Shown here: positions 7,236-15,541 of the stretch, piece by piece
Position numbering within the stretch: position 1 is the first letter of the stretch
Layout: the number at the start of each line of letters is the position of its first letter
Origin: Bdellovibrionaceae bacterium UBA6776
Lineage (GTDB): Bacteria; Bdellovibrionota; Bdellovibrionia; Bdellovibrionales; UBA1609
Assembly: GCA_002453155.1 (NCBI GenBank)
Contig: DKGG01000032.1
Span: forward strand, 1-64,000
Direction: 5' to 3'
Length of the DNA stretch: 64,000 bases
Notes under the pieces: model-generated
What the model saw: the letters and a program-made list of their open reading frames with translations, nothing else
Database searches by the model: none
Told to the model about the DNA's origin: nothing
Program-made: the position numbers and the translations under genes

Positions 7236-9204
7236 GGTTGTCCTTTCCGTTTTTGGAATTCATTTGGAACTTGGGGGCTTCGGGTTCGTCGGTGGTCAAA
7301 TACGTGTAGCTAGAAAGTCCACGTTCGTAATGTTGCAAAAGAAGCTTCGCTTCCGAGCGAGAAATGTCTCCGTTGCGAATTCCAGCTTCGGTGGCTCTGC
7401 GCACCTTTTCGGTCAAATCCGATTTTTGATACTCCACCACATCTAAGACTTCGCGAACTTCATCGCCTTCCACCACATGGTCCACGCTGTATCCCGTTCC
7501 ATTTTCATTGAGTGAAACGTGAACCGCATCGGTGTCCCCAAATAGGTTGTGAAGATCTCCAAGAATTTCTTGATAGGCACCTGTTAAGAACACTCCCATC
7601 AAATAGGTGGTTCCAGGTTTGACCGAATGCACTTCCAAATAAGGTTGAGAGCTTCCGGTTTCAATGTCGATAAATTCTGTAATCTGACCATCCGAATCGC
7701 AGGTTAAATCCACAAGAGTCGCCCTGCGGTCTGGAGCTTCATCCAATCTATGGATGGGAAGAATAGGAAACAATTGGTCCAAGGCCCAAGAGTCGGGCAG
7801 GGACTGAAACACCGAGAAGTTGCAGTAATAGGTGTCGGAAAGTTCTTTCTCGAGGGCGTAGCGAATGTCTTCCAGATCTTCTTTCCCACGAGAAAGTTCC
7901 AACATGGTTGTCGCTACGGCTCGAAACAGATCTTCGGCCTTAGCCCGCTGTTCTAGATTCAAAACGCCATAGGTGAACATTTGCAAAGTGTCGCGTTTTT
8001 TCTCGACCAAATCGTTGTAGTACTCGTTGATGTTGTTCAAGTTCACAGACTTGTACATGTCGTAAAGGTCTTGCACCAAACGAGATTCTTTCTCGGGAGT
8101 GTCTAAAACCAATTCTTTCACTTTGAGCTCATTGGTTCCCAACACATCAAAAATCAAAGCAGTGGAGTGAGCGACCAAAGAGCGTCCAGACTCTGAAATG
8201 ATATTCGGATGAGGGACATCCTTCTCATCACAAATGGATTGAAGGATGGAAACCACGTCGTTTGCGTATTCTTGTTCAGAATAGTTGGTGGAGCTGTCCG
8301 ATCGGCCGGAGCCATCATAATCCACTCCAAGGCCGCCGCCCACGTCAATGTATTTTAAAGGGGCGCCCATCTTCACGATTTCAGTGAAGAACTGCGCACC
8401 TTCTTTGATGGCGGACTTGATAAATTGAATCGAAGGAATTTGAGAGCCAATATGAAAGTGCAAAAGCTCCACACAATCCAAAAGGCCTGCCTCTTCCAAA
8501 AGCTTAAGTCCCTTCACAATCTCAGATGGAGAAAGTCCAAACTTAGACTTTGCGCCTGAAGTTTCGGCCCATCGACCCGCACTTTGGGAATTCAACTTCG
8601 CTCGAAAACCAATGCGCGGGCGAATGTTCAAATGTTTATAAGCATTGATGATCAATTGAATTTCAGAAAAGCGGTCCACAACCACAAAAGTTTTTCGTCC
8701 CAATTTTTGAGAGATCAGGGCCATCTCAATGTACTCTTGATCTTTAAAACCATTGCAAATGATCAATGCATCAGGAGTGTCCATTTGAGCCAATGAAATT
8801 AAAAGCTCCGGTTTACTTCCGGCTTCCAATCCAAAATTGTATTTGGCACCAAATTCCAAGATTTCTTCCACCAAGTGTTTCTGTTGATTCACCTTGATGG
8901 GATAAACGCCTTGGTAGCGACCTTTGTAATGGCAGTCTTGAATGGCTTTTTCGAAGCAGCCATTCAAAAGTTCCAAGCGAGTTTTGACCACGTCGGGAAA
9001 ACGAATCAGCAAAGGCAAGCGCATTCCACGCTCCAAAAGATCCATGGTCAAATCGTGAAGATCCAATCCGGGGCCTGTGGGTCCCTTAGGGCAAACATTT
9101 AAATTTCCATTGTCAGAAATTCGGAAGTGACTGGAGCCCCAATACTTCACACCATAAAGTTCACTGCTCTTTTGGATGTTCCAAGTTTCATTGGTGTTCG
9201 ACAT
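7210..9204 (-). CDS. speA: Biosynthetic arginine decarboxylase
   Basis: PLP-dependent conversion of arginine to agmatine and CO2, the first step of putrescine and spermidine synthesis from arginine. It has 664 residues, close to E. coli SpeA (658). Key motifs are the PLP-lysine segment QGVYPIKVNQQKHL (about residue 105), LLHFHIGSQ, the glycine-rich YIDVGGGLGVDYDGSGRS and SESGRSLVAHS. It lies 31 nt downstream of leuS and overlaps the DHS-like gene at its 3' end, so all three probably share one transcript. The product agmatine would feed the ureohydrolase at 36-1064. No S-adenosylmethionine decarboxylase or aminopropyltransferase gene is in the window. Confidence 0.95.
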   Translation of the reverse strand: MSNTNETWNIQKSSELYGVKYWGSSHFRISDNGNLNVCPKGPTGPGLDLHDLTMDLLERGMRLPLLIRFPDVVKTRLELLNGCFEKAIQDCHYKGRYQGVYPIKVNQQKHLVEEILEFGAKYNFGLEAGSKPELLISLAQMDTPDALIICNGFKDQEYIEMALISQKLGRKTFVVVDRFSEIQLIINAYKHLNIRPRIGFRAKLNSQSAGRWAETSGAKSKFGLSPSEIVKGLKLLEEAGLLDCVELLHFHIGSQIPSIQFIKSAIKEGAQFFTEIVKMGAPLKYIDVGGGLGVDYDGSGRSDSSTNYSEQEYANDVVSILQSICDEKDVPHPNIISESGRSLVAHSTALIFDVLGTNELKVKELVLDTPEKESRLVQDLYDMYKSVNLNNINEYYNDLVEKKRDTLQMFTYGVLNLEQRAKAEDLFRAVATTMLELSRGKEDLEDIRYALEKELSDTYYCNFSVFQSLPDSWALDQLFPILPIHRLDEAPDRRATLVDLTCDSDGQITEFIDIETGSSQPYLEVHSVKPGTTYLMGVFLTGAYQEILGDLHNLFGDTDAVHVSLNENGTGYSVDHVVEGDEVREVLDVVEYQKSDLTEKVRRATEAGIRNGDISRSEAKLLLQHYERGLSSYTYLTTDEPEAPKFQMNSKNGKDNHGTNQRVY

Positions 9205-9235
9205 TAGGGCCTCCTCTTTAGAGGTGTGAGCATTC

Positions 9236-11644
9236 TCACTTTGCTATTAAATTTAAAATCTTCCCAGGCTTATAGATCACCTTGGCAATCGTTTTTCCCT
9301 CAATTGCGTTCTTAACGGAAGTGATTTCTTTGGCTTTTTTCACGGCCTCCTCTTCAGAGGTGTCCAGGCTAATTTCAATGGTTCCTCGGGTTTTTCCCAG
9401 AACCTGTACAGCCATGGTCACCACGTCGTCTTTGACCTTTTCCGGGTCAAAGCTGGGCCAAGTCTTCAACGTCACCAGTCCTTCGCCACCCAGTTTTTCC
9501 CAGAGCTCTTCCGAAAGATGGGGGGCAAAGGGACTCAAAAGCTGAGTCAAAGTTTTTAAGCCCTCACGATTGAGGCCTCCGGCCTTGTAAGCCTCGTTGA
9601 CCAAAATCATCAGAGCGCTGATGGCGGTGTTGAAGCTCATGTTCTCAAGGTCTTCGGTGACTTTCTTGATGGCTTTGTGAAGGGCTTTTTCCACGTCCTC
9701 TGAATTTTCAGTGGGAAGTTCCAAAACTTGGCCGTCGTCACTGATGCCCAGGCGCCAGACGCGCTCCAAAAATCTTTTGACCCCTTCAATTCCCGAAGTG
9801 GCCCAAGGTTTGTCCTTTTCAAAAGGACCCATAAAACAAATGTAGAGGCGAACAGCATCCGCCCCAAATTGCTCTCGCACCTCATCGGGATTGATCACAT
9901 TTCCACGGCTCTTGGACATCTTTTGGTGGTCAGGACCTAAAATCATCCCTTGGTGGGCTAATTTTTGGAAGGGTTCTTCGTGGCTGACAAGTCCGGCATC
10001 AAAAAGGACCTTTTGCCAAAAGCGCGCATACAACAGGTGACCGACGGTGTGCTCGGCTCCGCCCACATACAAATCTACGGGCATCCATTGTTTTTGAGCT
10101 TCAAATGAAAACGCCTCGTCCGAATTTTTGGGATCGGTGTAACGAAGAAAATACCAAGAAGATCCGGCAGAACCAGGCATAGTGTCCGTTTCTCTAAGAC
10201 CTTTCTTGCCTGTTTTTGGATCGGTGTACTCCACGAACTCTTTCACCCGAGCCAAAGGAGGCTCGCCCTTTTCTGTAGGCTCATAATCGGCCACTTGGGG
10301 AAGAGTGACAGGAAGCTCATCGGGACCCAAAGCCTTTTGAGTTCCATCTTCAAAATTCACAATGGGGAAAGGCTCGCCCCAGTAGCGCTGGCGAGAGAAC
10401 AACCAATCCCGAAGTTTATACTGAACCTGTCGTTCTCCAAGTTTCAGCTCCTCCACCTTTTCGATGGCCTTTTGAATGGCGGCCGATTTGTCCAGGCCAT
10501 TTAAGAAGTCTGAATGAATCAACTTGCCATCTCCGGAATAGGGAAGAGGCTCCGTGCTTTCGATCACTCGTTGCACGGGGAGATCAAATTTTTGTGCGAA
10601 CTCGAAATCCCGCTCATCATGTCCCGGTACAGCCATGATGGCTCCGGTTCCGTAGTCCATCAAAACATAGTCCGCAATCCAAATGGGAATCTTTTGCCCT
10701 TTGTGAAAGGGATTCTCTGCATAGGCTCCGGTGAAGACTCCGGTTTTTTCCTCACTGGCTTTACGGTCCACTTCGCTGCGACGGGAAGTTTGCTCTTGAT
10801 ATTTTTGAACTTCAGCAAGTTGTTCTTTTGTTGTGATGGCTGAAACCAAGGGGTGTTCCGGCGCAAGAACCGCAAAGGTCACTCCAAACAGAGTGTCCGG
10901 GCGAGTGGTGAACACTTCAAAATTTTCAGAGGAGTCCATTACCTGGAATCGGATCAATGCGCCATCACTGCGGCCAATCCAATTTCGTTGGCCCTCTTTG
11001 GTGCGCTCGGGCCAATCCAAAGTGTCTAAGTCTTTTAACAGTCGCTCCGCATAGGCGGTGATTTTAAGCATCCATTGTTTCATGGGCACTCGGTGGACGG
11101 GATGTCCTCCACGCTCACTTTTTCCGTCGATCACTTCTTCGTTTGCCAAGACGGTCTTAAGGGCGGGGCACCAGTTCACAGGAACTTCTTTTTGGTAAGC
11201 CAGACCTTTTTCATAAAGTTTTGAAAAGATAAATTGAGTCCATTTGTAAAACCCAGGATCGCAGGTGGAAACCTCTCGACTCCAGTCGTAGGAAAACCCA
11301 AAACTTTGCAGTTGTTTGCGAAAAGTATTGATAGACTTTTCAGTGGTGACCGCAGGGTGAACTCCCGTTTGAATTGCATATTGTTCGGCCGGCAATCCAA
11401 AGGCATCATAGCCCATGGGGTGAAGGACATCGTAACCTCGGCATCGCTTGTAGCGCGAAAGGATTTCGTTTGGAAGATAGGACGCCAAATGACCCACATG
11501 CAGACCCGAGCCAGAGGGGTAGGGAAACATGCTCAGGGCATAAAATTTCTTGTCGGATTTATGATTTGAGGGAGTGGAATAAGCTGAAGCTTCTTCCCAT
11601 CGGGCTTGCCACTTTTCGTCAATTTTTTCAAAGGGATAACTCAT
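9236..11644 (-). CDS. leuS: Leucyl-tRNA synthetase
   Basis: Charges tRNA-Leu with leucine; class I synthetase, 802 residues, similar to the shorter bacterial form rather than the 860-residue E. coli enzyme. The HIGH motif (GLHVGH, with the preceding PYPSGSG) lies near residue 50, the CP1 editing domain contains TTRPDTLFGVTF, and KMSKSRGNV is near residue 575; an anticodon-binding domain follows. The ATG has no recognisable SD; upstream bases on its strand are ATCCCACCAAC. A -35-like TTGACT and weak -10 TATCCC place a transcription start almost at the ATG, so the mRNA may be leaderless. It is the first gene of leuS-speA-DHS-like and divergent from ptrB with only 37 bp between them. Confidence 0.97.
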   Translation of the reverse strand: MSYPFEKIDEKWQARWEEASAYSTPSNHKSDKKFYALSMFPYPSGSGLHVGHLASYLPNEILSRYKRCRGYDVLHPMGYDAFGLPAEQYAIQTGVHPAVTTEKSINTFRKQLQSFGFSYDWSREVSTCDPGFYKWTQFIFSKLYEKGLAYQKEVPVNWCPALKTVLANEEVIDGKSERGGHPVHRVPMKQWMLKITAYAERLLKDLDTLDWPERTKEGQRNWIGRSDGALIRFQVMDSSENFEVFTTRPDTLFGVTFAVLAPEHPLVSAITTKEQLAEVQKYQEQTSRRSEVDRKASEEKTGVFTGAYAENPFHKGQKIPIWIADYVLMDYGTGAIMAVPGHDERDFEFAQKFDLPVQRVIESTEPLPYSGDGKLIHSDFLNGLDKSAAIQKAIEKVEELKLGERQVQYKLRDWLFSRQRYWGEPFPIVNFEDGTQKALGPDELPVTLPQVADYEPTEKGEPPLARVKEFVEYTDPKTGKKGLRETDTMPGSAGSSWYFLRYTDPKNSDEAFSFEAQKQWMPVDLYVGGAEHTVGHLLYARFWQKVLFDAGLVSHEEPFQKLAHQGMILGPDHQKMSKSRGNVINPDEVREQFGADAVRLYICFMGPFEKDKPWATSGIEGVKRFLERVWRLGISDDGQVLELPTENSEDVEKALHKAIKKVTEDLENMSFNTAISALMILVNEAYKAGGLNREGLKTLTQLLSPFAPHLSEELWEKLGGEGLVTLKTWPSFDPEKVKDDVVTMAVQVLGKTRGTIEISLDTSEEEAVKKAKEITSVKNAIEGKTIAKVIYKPGKILNLIAK

Positions 11645-11650
11645 GTTGGT

Positions 11651-11679
11651 GGGATAGTGAAGGTTGTGCTAGGAGTCAA
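11651..11679 (-). promoter_or_regulatory. Candidate leuS promoter giving a leaderless mRNA
   Basis: On the minus strand, TTGACT (11679-11674, five of six consensus bases) is followed after 17 nt by TATCCC (11656-11651, three of six). The leuS ATG begins only 6 nt further on. The -10 match is poor. The lack of any SD at leuS and the 37-bp divergent gap give supporting context. Confidence 0.35.
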
Positions 11680-11681
11680 CA

Positions 11682-13826
11682 GTGAAGCCTCAAAACGCAT
11701 CGGATAAACCCAAATTATTAGTTCTGGGTATGGTCATGGGTCTTGTGGCCGGAGGTTTGTTGACCTGGAATTCTCAAACAAAGGAGAACGTCGTGTTGCC
11801 CATCAAAGCAAAAAAGGAATCCACCAAATTAGAGAATCACGGCGTGGTTCGGGATGACCCCTATTTCTGGATGAACCAACGGGACACCAAGCCGGTGCTG
11901 GACTTTCTAAAATCAGAAAACGAGTACACAAACTCCATTTTGAAACCCACCGAAAAGCTTCAAGAAGATTTGTTTGAAGAAATGAAATCTCGGATTGTGG
12001 AAGATGAGTCTACGGTTCCTGTTCCTGTGGATGACTACTTTTATTACCGTCGCTATGAACCCGGAAAAGAGTATCCTATTTCTGCGCGAAAAAAGGGCTC
12101 GCTTCAAGCTCAGGAAGAAGTCCTCGTGGATGGAAATGAGTGGGCCAAGGGCTTCAATTATTTTCAAATGACCGGAGTCCAAATTACAGGGGACCACAAA
12201 AGAATTGCTGTGGGTGCAGACACTGTGGGCCGCCGGTTTTATGACATTCGCTTCAAAGATGCTGGCGCCAAAGATTTCTTGCCGTTGACAATCAAAAGCA
12301 CCACGGGAAATTTCGTATGGGCCAATGACAATGAAACTTTATTTTTCTCTCGGCAGGATCCAGAAACTCTAAGATCCAATCAAATCTTTCGCATCAATGT
12401 TTTGAAGGAAAAAGAGCCCACTTTAGTTTTTGAGGAAAAAGACACCACCTACGGGGTTTCCGTGTGGAGTTCAAAGAACAAAGCAAAGATTTTTATTGGC
12501 AGCAACAAAAGAGATTCTGCGGAGATTCGCTGGGTGGCTGGGGATCAACCCACCGGAGAGTTTAAAGTCTTTTTGCCCCGTCAAGATTGGGAGTACGAGC
12601 TTTTCGATGGGGGAGATCGATTTTACATTCTGACCAATTATAAAGCTGAAAACTTCCGGTTGATGGAAGCCCCATTTGATTCCAAAGGAGTTTCGGATTG
12701 GAAGGAAGTGCTTCCAAAATCCAAAGATATCTTGCGAGAAGGATTGGAACTTTACGAAAAGTTTTTTGTTGTAGAAGAGCGGCAAAATGGACTGACTCAA
12801 ATTCGAGTGGTTCAAAGAGACAACCTGGCTTCCAAAGTTTTGACTTTTGAAGATCCCACCTATGTGGTCTCGGTTTTGGGTCTTCCCGAATACAAATCCG
12901 AAGTTTTTCGATTTATGTATGAATCTTTAAATCGCCCTGAAATTACCTACGATGAACATTATATCAGTGGTTCTCGGGAAGTGAAAAAGGTCAAAGAGGT
13001 TCCGGGTTTTGATGCTTCCAAATATGAATCTCGAAGACTCTGGGCCACGGCGCGGGATGGTCGAAAAGTTCCCATTTCCGTTTTGATGAAAAAGGGCGTG
13101 GAGCTCAATCGCGAAAATCCAATGCTCTTGTATGCTTACGGGTCTTACGGTTACAGCATGGAACCTTATTTTCGCACCTCAATTTTCAGTCTTGTGGATA
13201 GGGGTTTTATCTATGCTATCGCTCATATTCGTGGAGGTTCTGAGATGGGCCGTTATTGGTATGAAGAAGGTCGACTGGGTCACAAGATGAACACCTTCAA
13301 TGATTTCATTGATTGCGGAGAGCATTTGATCGAAGAGGGATACACCTCGAAAGATCACCTTCACATTATGGGTGGAAGTGCTGGCGGTCTTTTAATGGGA
13401 GCGGTGATCAATTTGCGACCGGACCTTTTTAAGTCTGCAGTGGCGGCGGTTCCCTTTGTAGATGTGGTGACAACCATGTTGGACGACAGCATTCCCTTGA
13501 CCACATTTGAGTACAATGAGTGGGGGGATCCTCGAGTCAAAAAAGACTTCGAGTACATGTTGACCTATTCACCCTATGACAATGTTCAACCCAAAAATTA
13601 TCCCAATCTTTTTGTGACCACCGGCTATCATGACTCTCAAGTTCAATACTGGGAGCCGGCCAAGTGGGTGGCTAAATTGCGAGATTTAAAAACCGACAAC
13701 AACACTCTGGTTTTCTTTACCGAGATGGATGCCGGGCACTCGGGGGCATCAGGTCGCTATGAAAGTTTAAAAATGGTAGCGAAAGAGTATGCCTTTTTTC
13801 TCTTGATGGAAGGACGTGTTCATTGA
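11682..13826 (+). CDS. ptrB: Oligopeptidase B (S9A serine peptidase), membrane-anchored
   Basis: Cleaves short peptides after basic residues. The 714 residues comprise an N-terminal hydrophobic segment (about 11-30, LLVLGMVMGLVAGGLL), a beta-propeller domain and a C-terminal alpha/beta-hydrolase domain. The nucleophile motif GGSAGG is clear, with the S9A markers AYGSYGY, HIRGGSEMG, FVDVVTTMLD and SQVQYWEPAKW. The catalytic Asp/His region is at the end (HDSQVQ and DAGHSG). From memory it is strikingly close to E. coli PtrB, including PYDNVQ and the acidic S1 residues. The N-terminal anchor is unusual, since E. coli PtrB is soluble, and suggests a periplasm-facing enzyme. Start is GTG with AGGAG 6 nt upstream. 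Its last bases overlap the next gene. Confidence 0.93.
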   Translation: MKPQNASDKPKLLVLGMVMGLVAGGLLTWNSQTKENVVLPIKAKKESTKLENHGVVRDDPYFWMNQRDTKPVLDFLKSENEYTNSILKPTEKLQEDLFEEMKSRIVEDESTVPVPVDDYFYYRRYEPGKEYPISARKKGSLQAQEEVLVDGNEWAKGFNYFQMTGVQITGDHKRIAVGADTVGRRFYDIRFKDAGAKDFLPLTIKSTTGNFVWANDNETLFFSRQDPETLRSNQIFRINVLKEKEPTLVFEEKDTTYGVSVWSSKNKAKIFIGSNKRDSAEIRWVAGDQPTGEFKVFLPRQDWEYELFDGGDRFYILTNYKAENFRLMEAPFDSKGVSDWKEVLPKSKDILREGLELYEKFFVVEERQNGLTQIRVVQRDNLASKVLTFEDPTYVVSVLGLPEYKSEVFRFMYESLNRPEITYDEHYISGSREVKKVKEVPGFDASKYESRRLWATARDGRKVPISVLMKKGVELNRENPMLLYAYGSYGYSMEPYFRTSIFSLVDRGFIYAIAHIRGGSEMGRYWYEEGRLGHKMNTFNDFIDCGEHLIEEGYTSKDHLHIMGGSAGGLLMGAVINLRPDLFKSAVAAVPFVDVVTTMLDDSIPLTTFEYNEWGDPRVKKDFEYMLTYSPYDNVQPKNYPNLFVTTGYHDSQVQYWEPAKWVAKLRDLKTDNNTLVFFTEMDAGHSGASGRYESLKMVAKEYAFFLLMEGRVH

Positions 13827-14749
13827 GCTCAAAACTGGAAAATCGTTCTCAAAAAATCTTGGTTGTGGATGATGATCCACAAAGCTTGAAGATTTCCAAA
13901 GCGGCCTTGGAGCACGAAGGTTACAGTGTTCGCACGGTAGATTCTGGGGAAGAGGCATTGACAGAGTTTTCGAACTATCAGCCCCATTTGATATTGCTGG
14001 ATATGAGCATGCCGGGCCTGAATGGGATTGAAACCTTAAGAAAAATTCGAGACATCGAACGTTACACCGCCGTGATTTTTCTGTCTGGAAAATCTGGAAC
14101 CGAGCATGTGATCACAGGTCTTGAGGCGGGTGCGAATGATTACATTCGAAAGCCCTATGATGTTGCAGAGTTGATTGCCCGTGTGCGCACTCAACTGCGA
14201 ATTAAAGATTTGAACGATCGATTGAAAGTGGCCAACGACAGGCTCAAAGAGTTGGTGGACATCGATGATTTGACCGGCCTGTTTAATATGCGCTCTCTTT
14301 ATAAGAAATTGGATTTTGAAATTGAACGGGCCCGCCGCTATGAGCGTTCATTGGGTGTGATCATGATGGATTTGGATCATTTTAAACAGGTGAACGACGC
14401 CAATGACCATCTGTTTGGCAGTTTTGTTTTGGCGGAAGTGGGCAAAATGATTCGCGCGAACATGCGCAAAGTGGATTTTGCCGCTCGGTATGGAGGCGAT
14501 GAGTATTTGATCGTTTTGACCGAGATCAACCGCGAAGGCACTCAAACATTTTGTGAGCGACTTTGTGCCGCCATCTCCAGTCATGTTTTCGAGAAAGACC
14601 AATTTAAAATCAAACTGACGGCAAGTCTTGGTTTTGCGGTGGCCTCACCCGCCGAAGAGGAAGTAGACGCACGAAACCTGGTGCGCAAGGCGGACCGAGC
14701 CCTTTATCAGGCCAAGGATCAGGGTCGAAACAGGGTGGTCGGCAGTTAG
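13823..14749 (+). CDS. Response regulator with GGDEF domain (PleD-like diguanylate cyclase)
   Basis: 308 residues: a receiver domain (about 10-130) with acidic pair DDD, phospho-acceptor Asp in LLLDMSMPG and the conserved Lys in RKPYD, then a GGDEF domain (about 150-305). The active-site motif is GGDEY, an allowed variant, so cyclic-di-GMP synthesis is expected. An inhibitory I-site RxxD (Arg-Lys-Val-Asp) sits five residues before it. The proposed TTG start overlaps the ptrB stop codon and follows GGAAGGA by 9 nt, which suggests translational coupling with ptrB. No histidine kinase is adjacent, so the activating partner is unknown. Confidence 0.9.
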   Translation: MSSKLENRSQKILVVDDDPQSLKISKAALEHEGYSVRTVDSGEEALTEFSNYQPHLILLDMSMPGLNGIETLRKIRDIERYTAVIFLSGKSGTEHVITGLEAGANDYIRKPYDVAELIARVRTQLRIKDLNDRLKVANDRLKELVDIDDLTGLFNMRSLYKKLDFEIERARRYERSLGVIMMDLDHFKQVNDANDHLFGSFVLAEVGKMIRANMRKVDFAARYGGDEYLIVLTEINREGTQTFCERLCAAISSHVFEKDQFKIKLTASLGFAVASPAEEEVDARNLVRKADRALYQAKDQGRNRVVGS

Positions 14750-14773
14750 CCGTTAAAAGCTTGAGCCTAAGTC

Positions 14774-14886
14774 TTCTCCACAGAATTTCTCCACAATATT
14801 TCTGGCGTTGGGTTTCCAATTTTCAGTATTTTGTTAGGCTTTTCATGACTTGAGCCGTCAACCGTCGAACTCTTCCACAATTGTGG
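14774..14886. promoter_or_regulatory. Possible operator: CCACAATTGTGG palindrome and paired TTCTCCACA
   Basis: The 183-bp gap upstream of the secreted nuclease holds a perfect 12-bp palindrome, CCACAATTGTGG, at 14875-14886. It also holds two direct copies of TTCTCCACA (14774-14782 and 14787-14795) in 13-bp phase. The palindrome is a plausible repressor or activator half-site pair for the nuclease gene. The repeats differ by one base from a DnaA-box consensus, which may be chance. No convincing -35/-10 pair was found. Confidence 0.3.
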
Positions 14887-14932
14887 CAACACTACTCCCC
14901 AAATAATAGTCAATGACTTGGGAGGGGTTTGT

Positions 14933-15445
14933 ATGAAGTCGTTGTTTCTTGTGGTTGCGTCGTTCTTGTTTGTTCAATTTACCTATGCGGATTATCCGAT
15001 TGTGCCGGATGAGAGCATGACTCCAGGAGATACCTGTTCACGACAAGACCGTCATTTTGATGGTTATCGTTATTCTGCGAAGATTGCCCACTGCCGTCGT
15101 AAGGTCAGCCGTGGTCTAAAAACGGAAATTTACCGCGCCTACAACATCCCCGAAAAGTGTCGTCGTCGATACACCATTGACCATTTCTATCCTTTGTCGA
15201 TAGGTGGAAACAACTCGATCAAAAACCTTTGGCCGGAACACAAGCTTTTGAAAGAGACTCGTCTTTATCTAGAGCAAGACGTTTTTGACAATTTGGTGCA
15301 AGGAAAAATCACTCAAGAAGAGGCTTTCCGCCAAATTCATGAGGCAAAAATGAATCCACCCCCTCAGCATTTACAGTGGCTCGAAACTTACGGAACCGAG
15401 TGTGATCGTGCTGCGGTTCAAATGTATCGCAACAGTCAGTTTTAA
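14933..15445 (+). CDS. Secreted HNH-type endonuclease-like protein
   Basis: 170 residues from ATG 14933, chosen because GGAGGGG lies 5 nt upstream and the N-terminus becomes a clean signal peptide (MKSLFLVVASFLFVQFTYA). The mature protein contains Cys-rich N-terminal pairs and an HNH-like core at about residues 85-110: YTIDHFYPLSIGG, then N-x-x-x-NLWPEHK. Asp-His, Asn and the final His match a beta-beta-alpha metal nuclease layout. Secreted nucleases of this type could digest DNA in the environment or in prey, but no activity can be shown here. It is followed by a strong terminator shared with the convergent ggt gene. Confidence 0.7.
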   Translation: MKSLFLVVASFLFVQFTYADYPIVPDESMTPGDTCSRQDRHFDGYRYSAKIAHCRRKVSRGLKTEIYRAYNIPEKCRRRYTIDHFYPLSIGGNNSIKNLWPEHKLLKETRLYLEQDVFDNLVQGKITQEEAFRQIHEAKMNPPPQHLQWLETYGTECDRAAVQMYRNSQF

Positions 15446-15491
15446 TTTTATTGAGAATTGAATATTCTTTGTTGCTCTTGGTAACAGAGAT

Positions 15492-15525
15492 AAAAAAGAC
15501 CGCTCTATTGAGTGGTCTTTTTTTT
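15492..15525. terminator. Bidirectional Rho-independent terminator
   Basis: A stem AAAAAAGACCGCTC / GAGTGGTCTTTTTTT with a 4-nt loop (TATT) lies between the convergent nuclease and gamma-glutamyltransferase genes. The A-tract and T-tract at the two ends allow termination in both directions. Confidence 0.9.
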
Positions 15526-15541
15526 GTGAATATAGGAATCG

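Noticed and set aside
14774..14795. Two DnaA-box-like TTCTCCACA copies as a possible origin
   Set aside because: Only two one-mismatch boxes, no AT-rich unwinding region and no dnaA/dnaN/gyrB neighbours.
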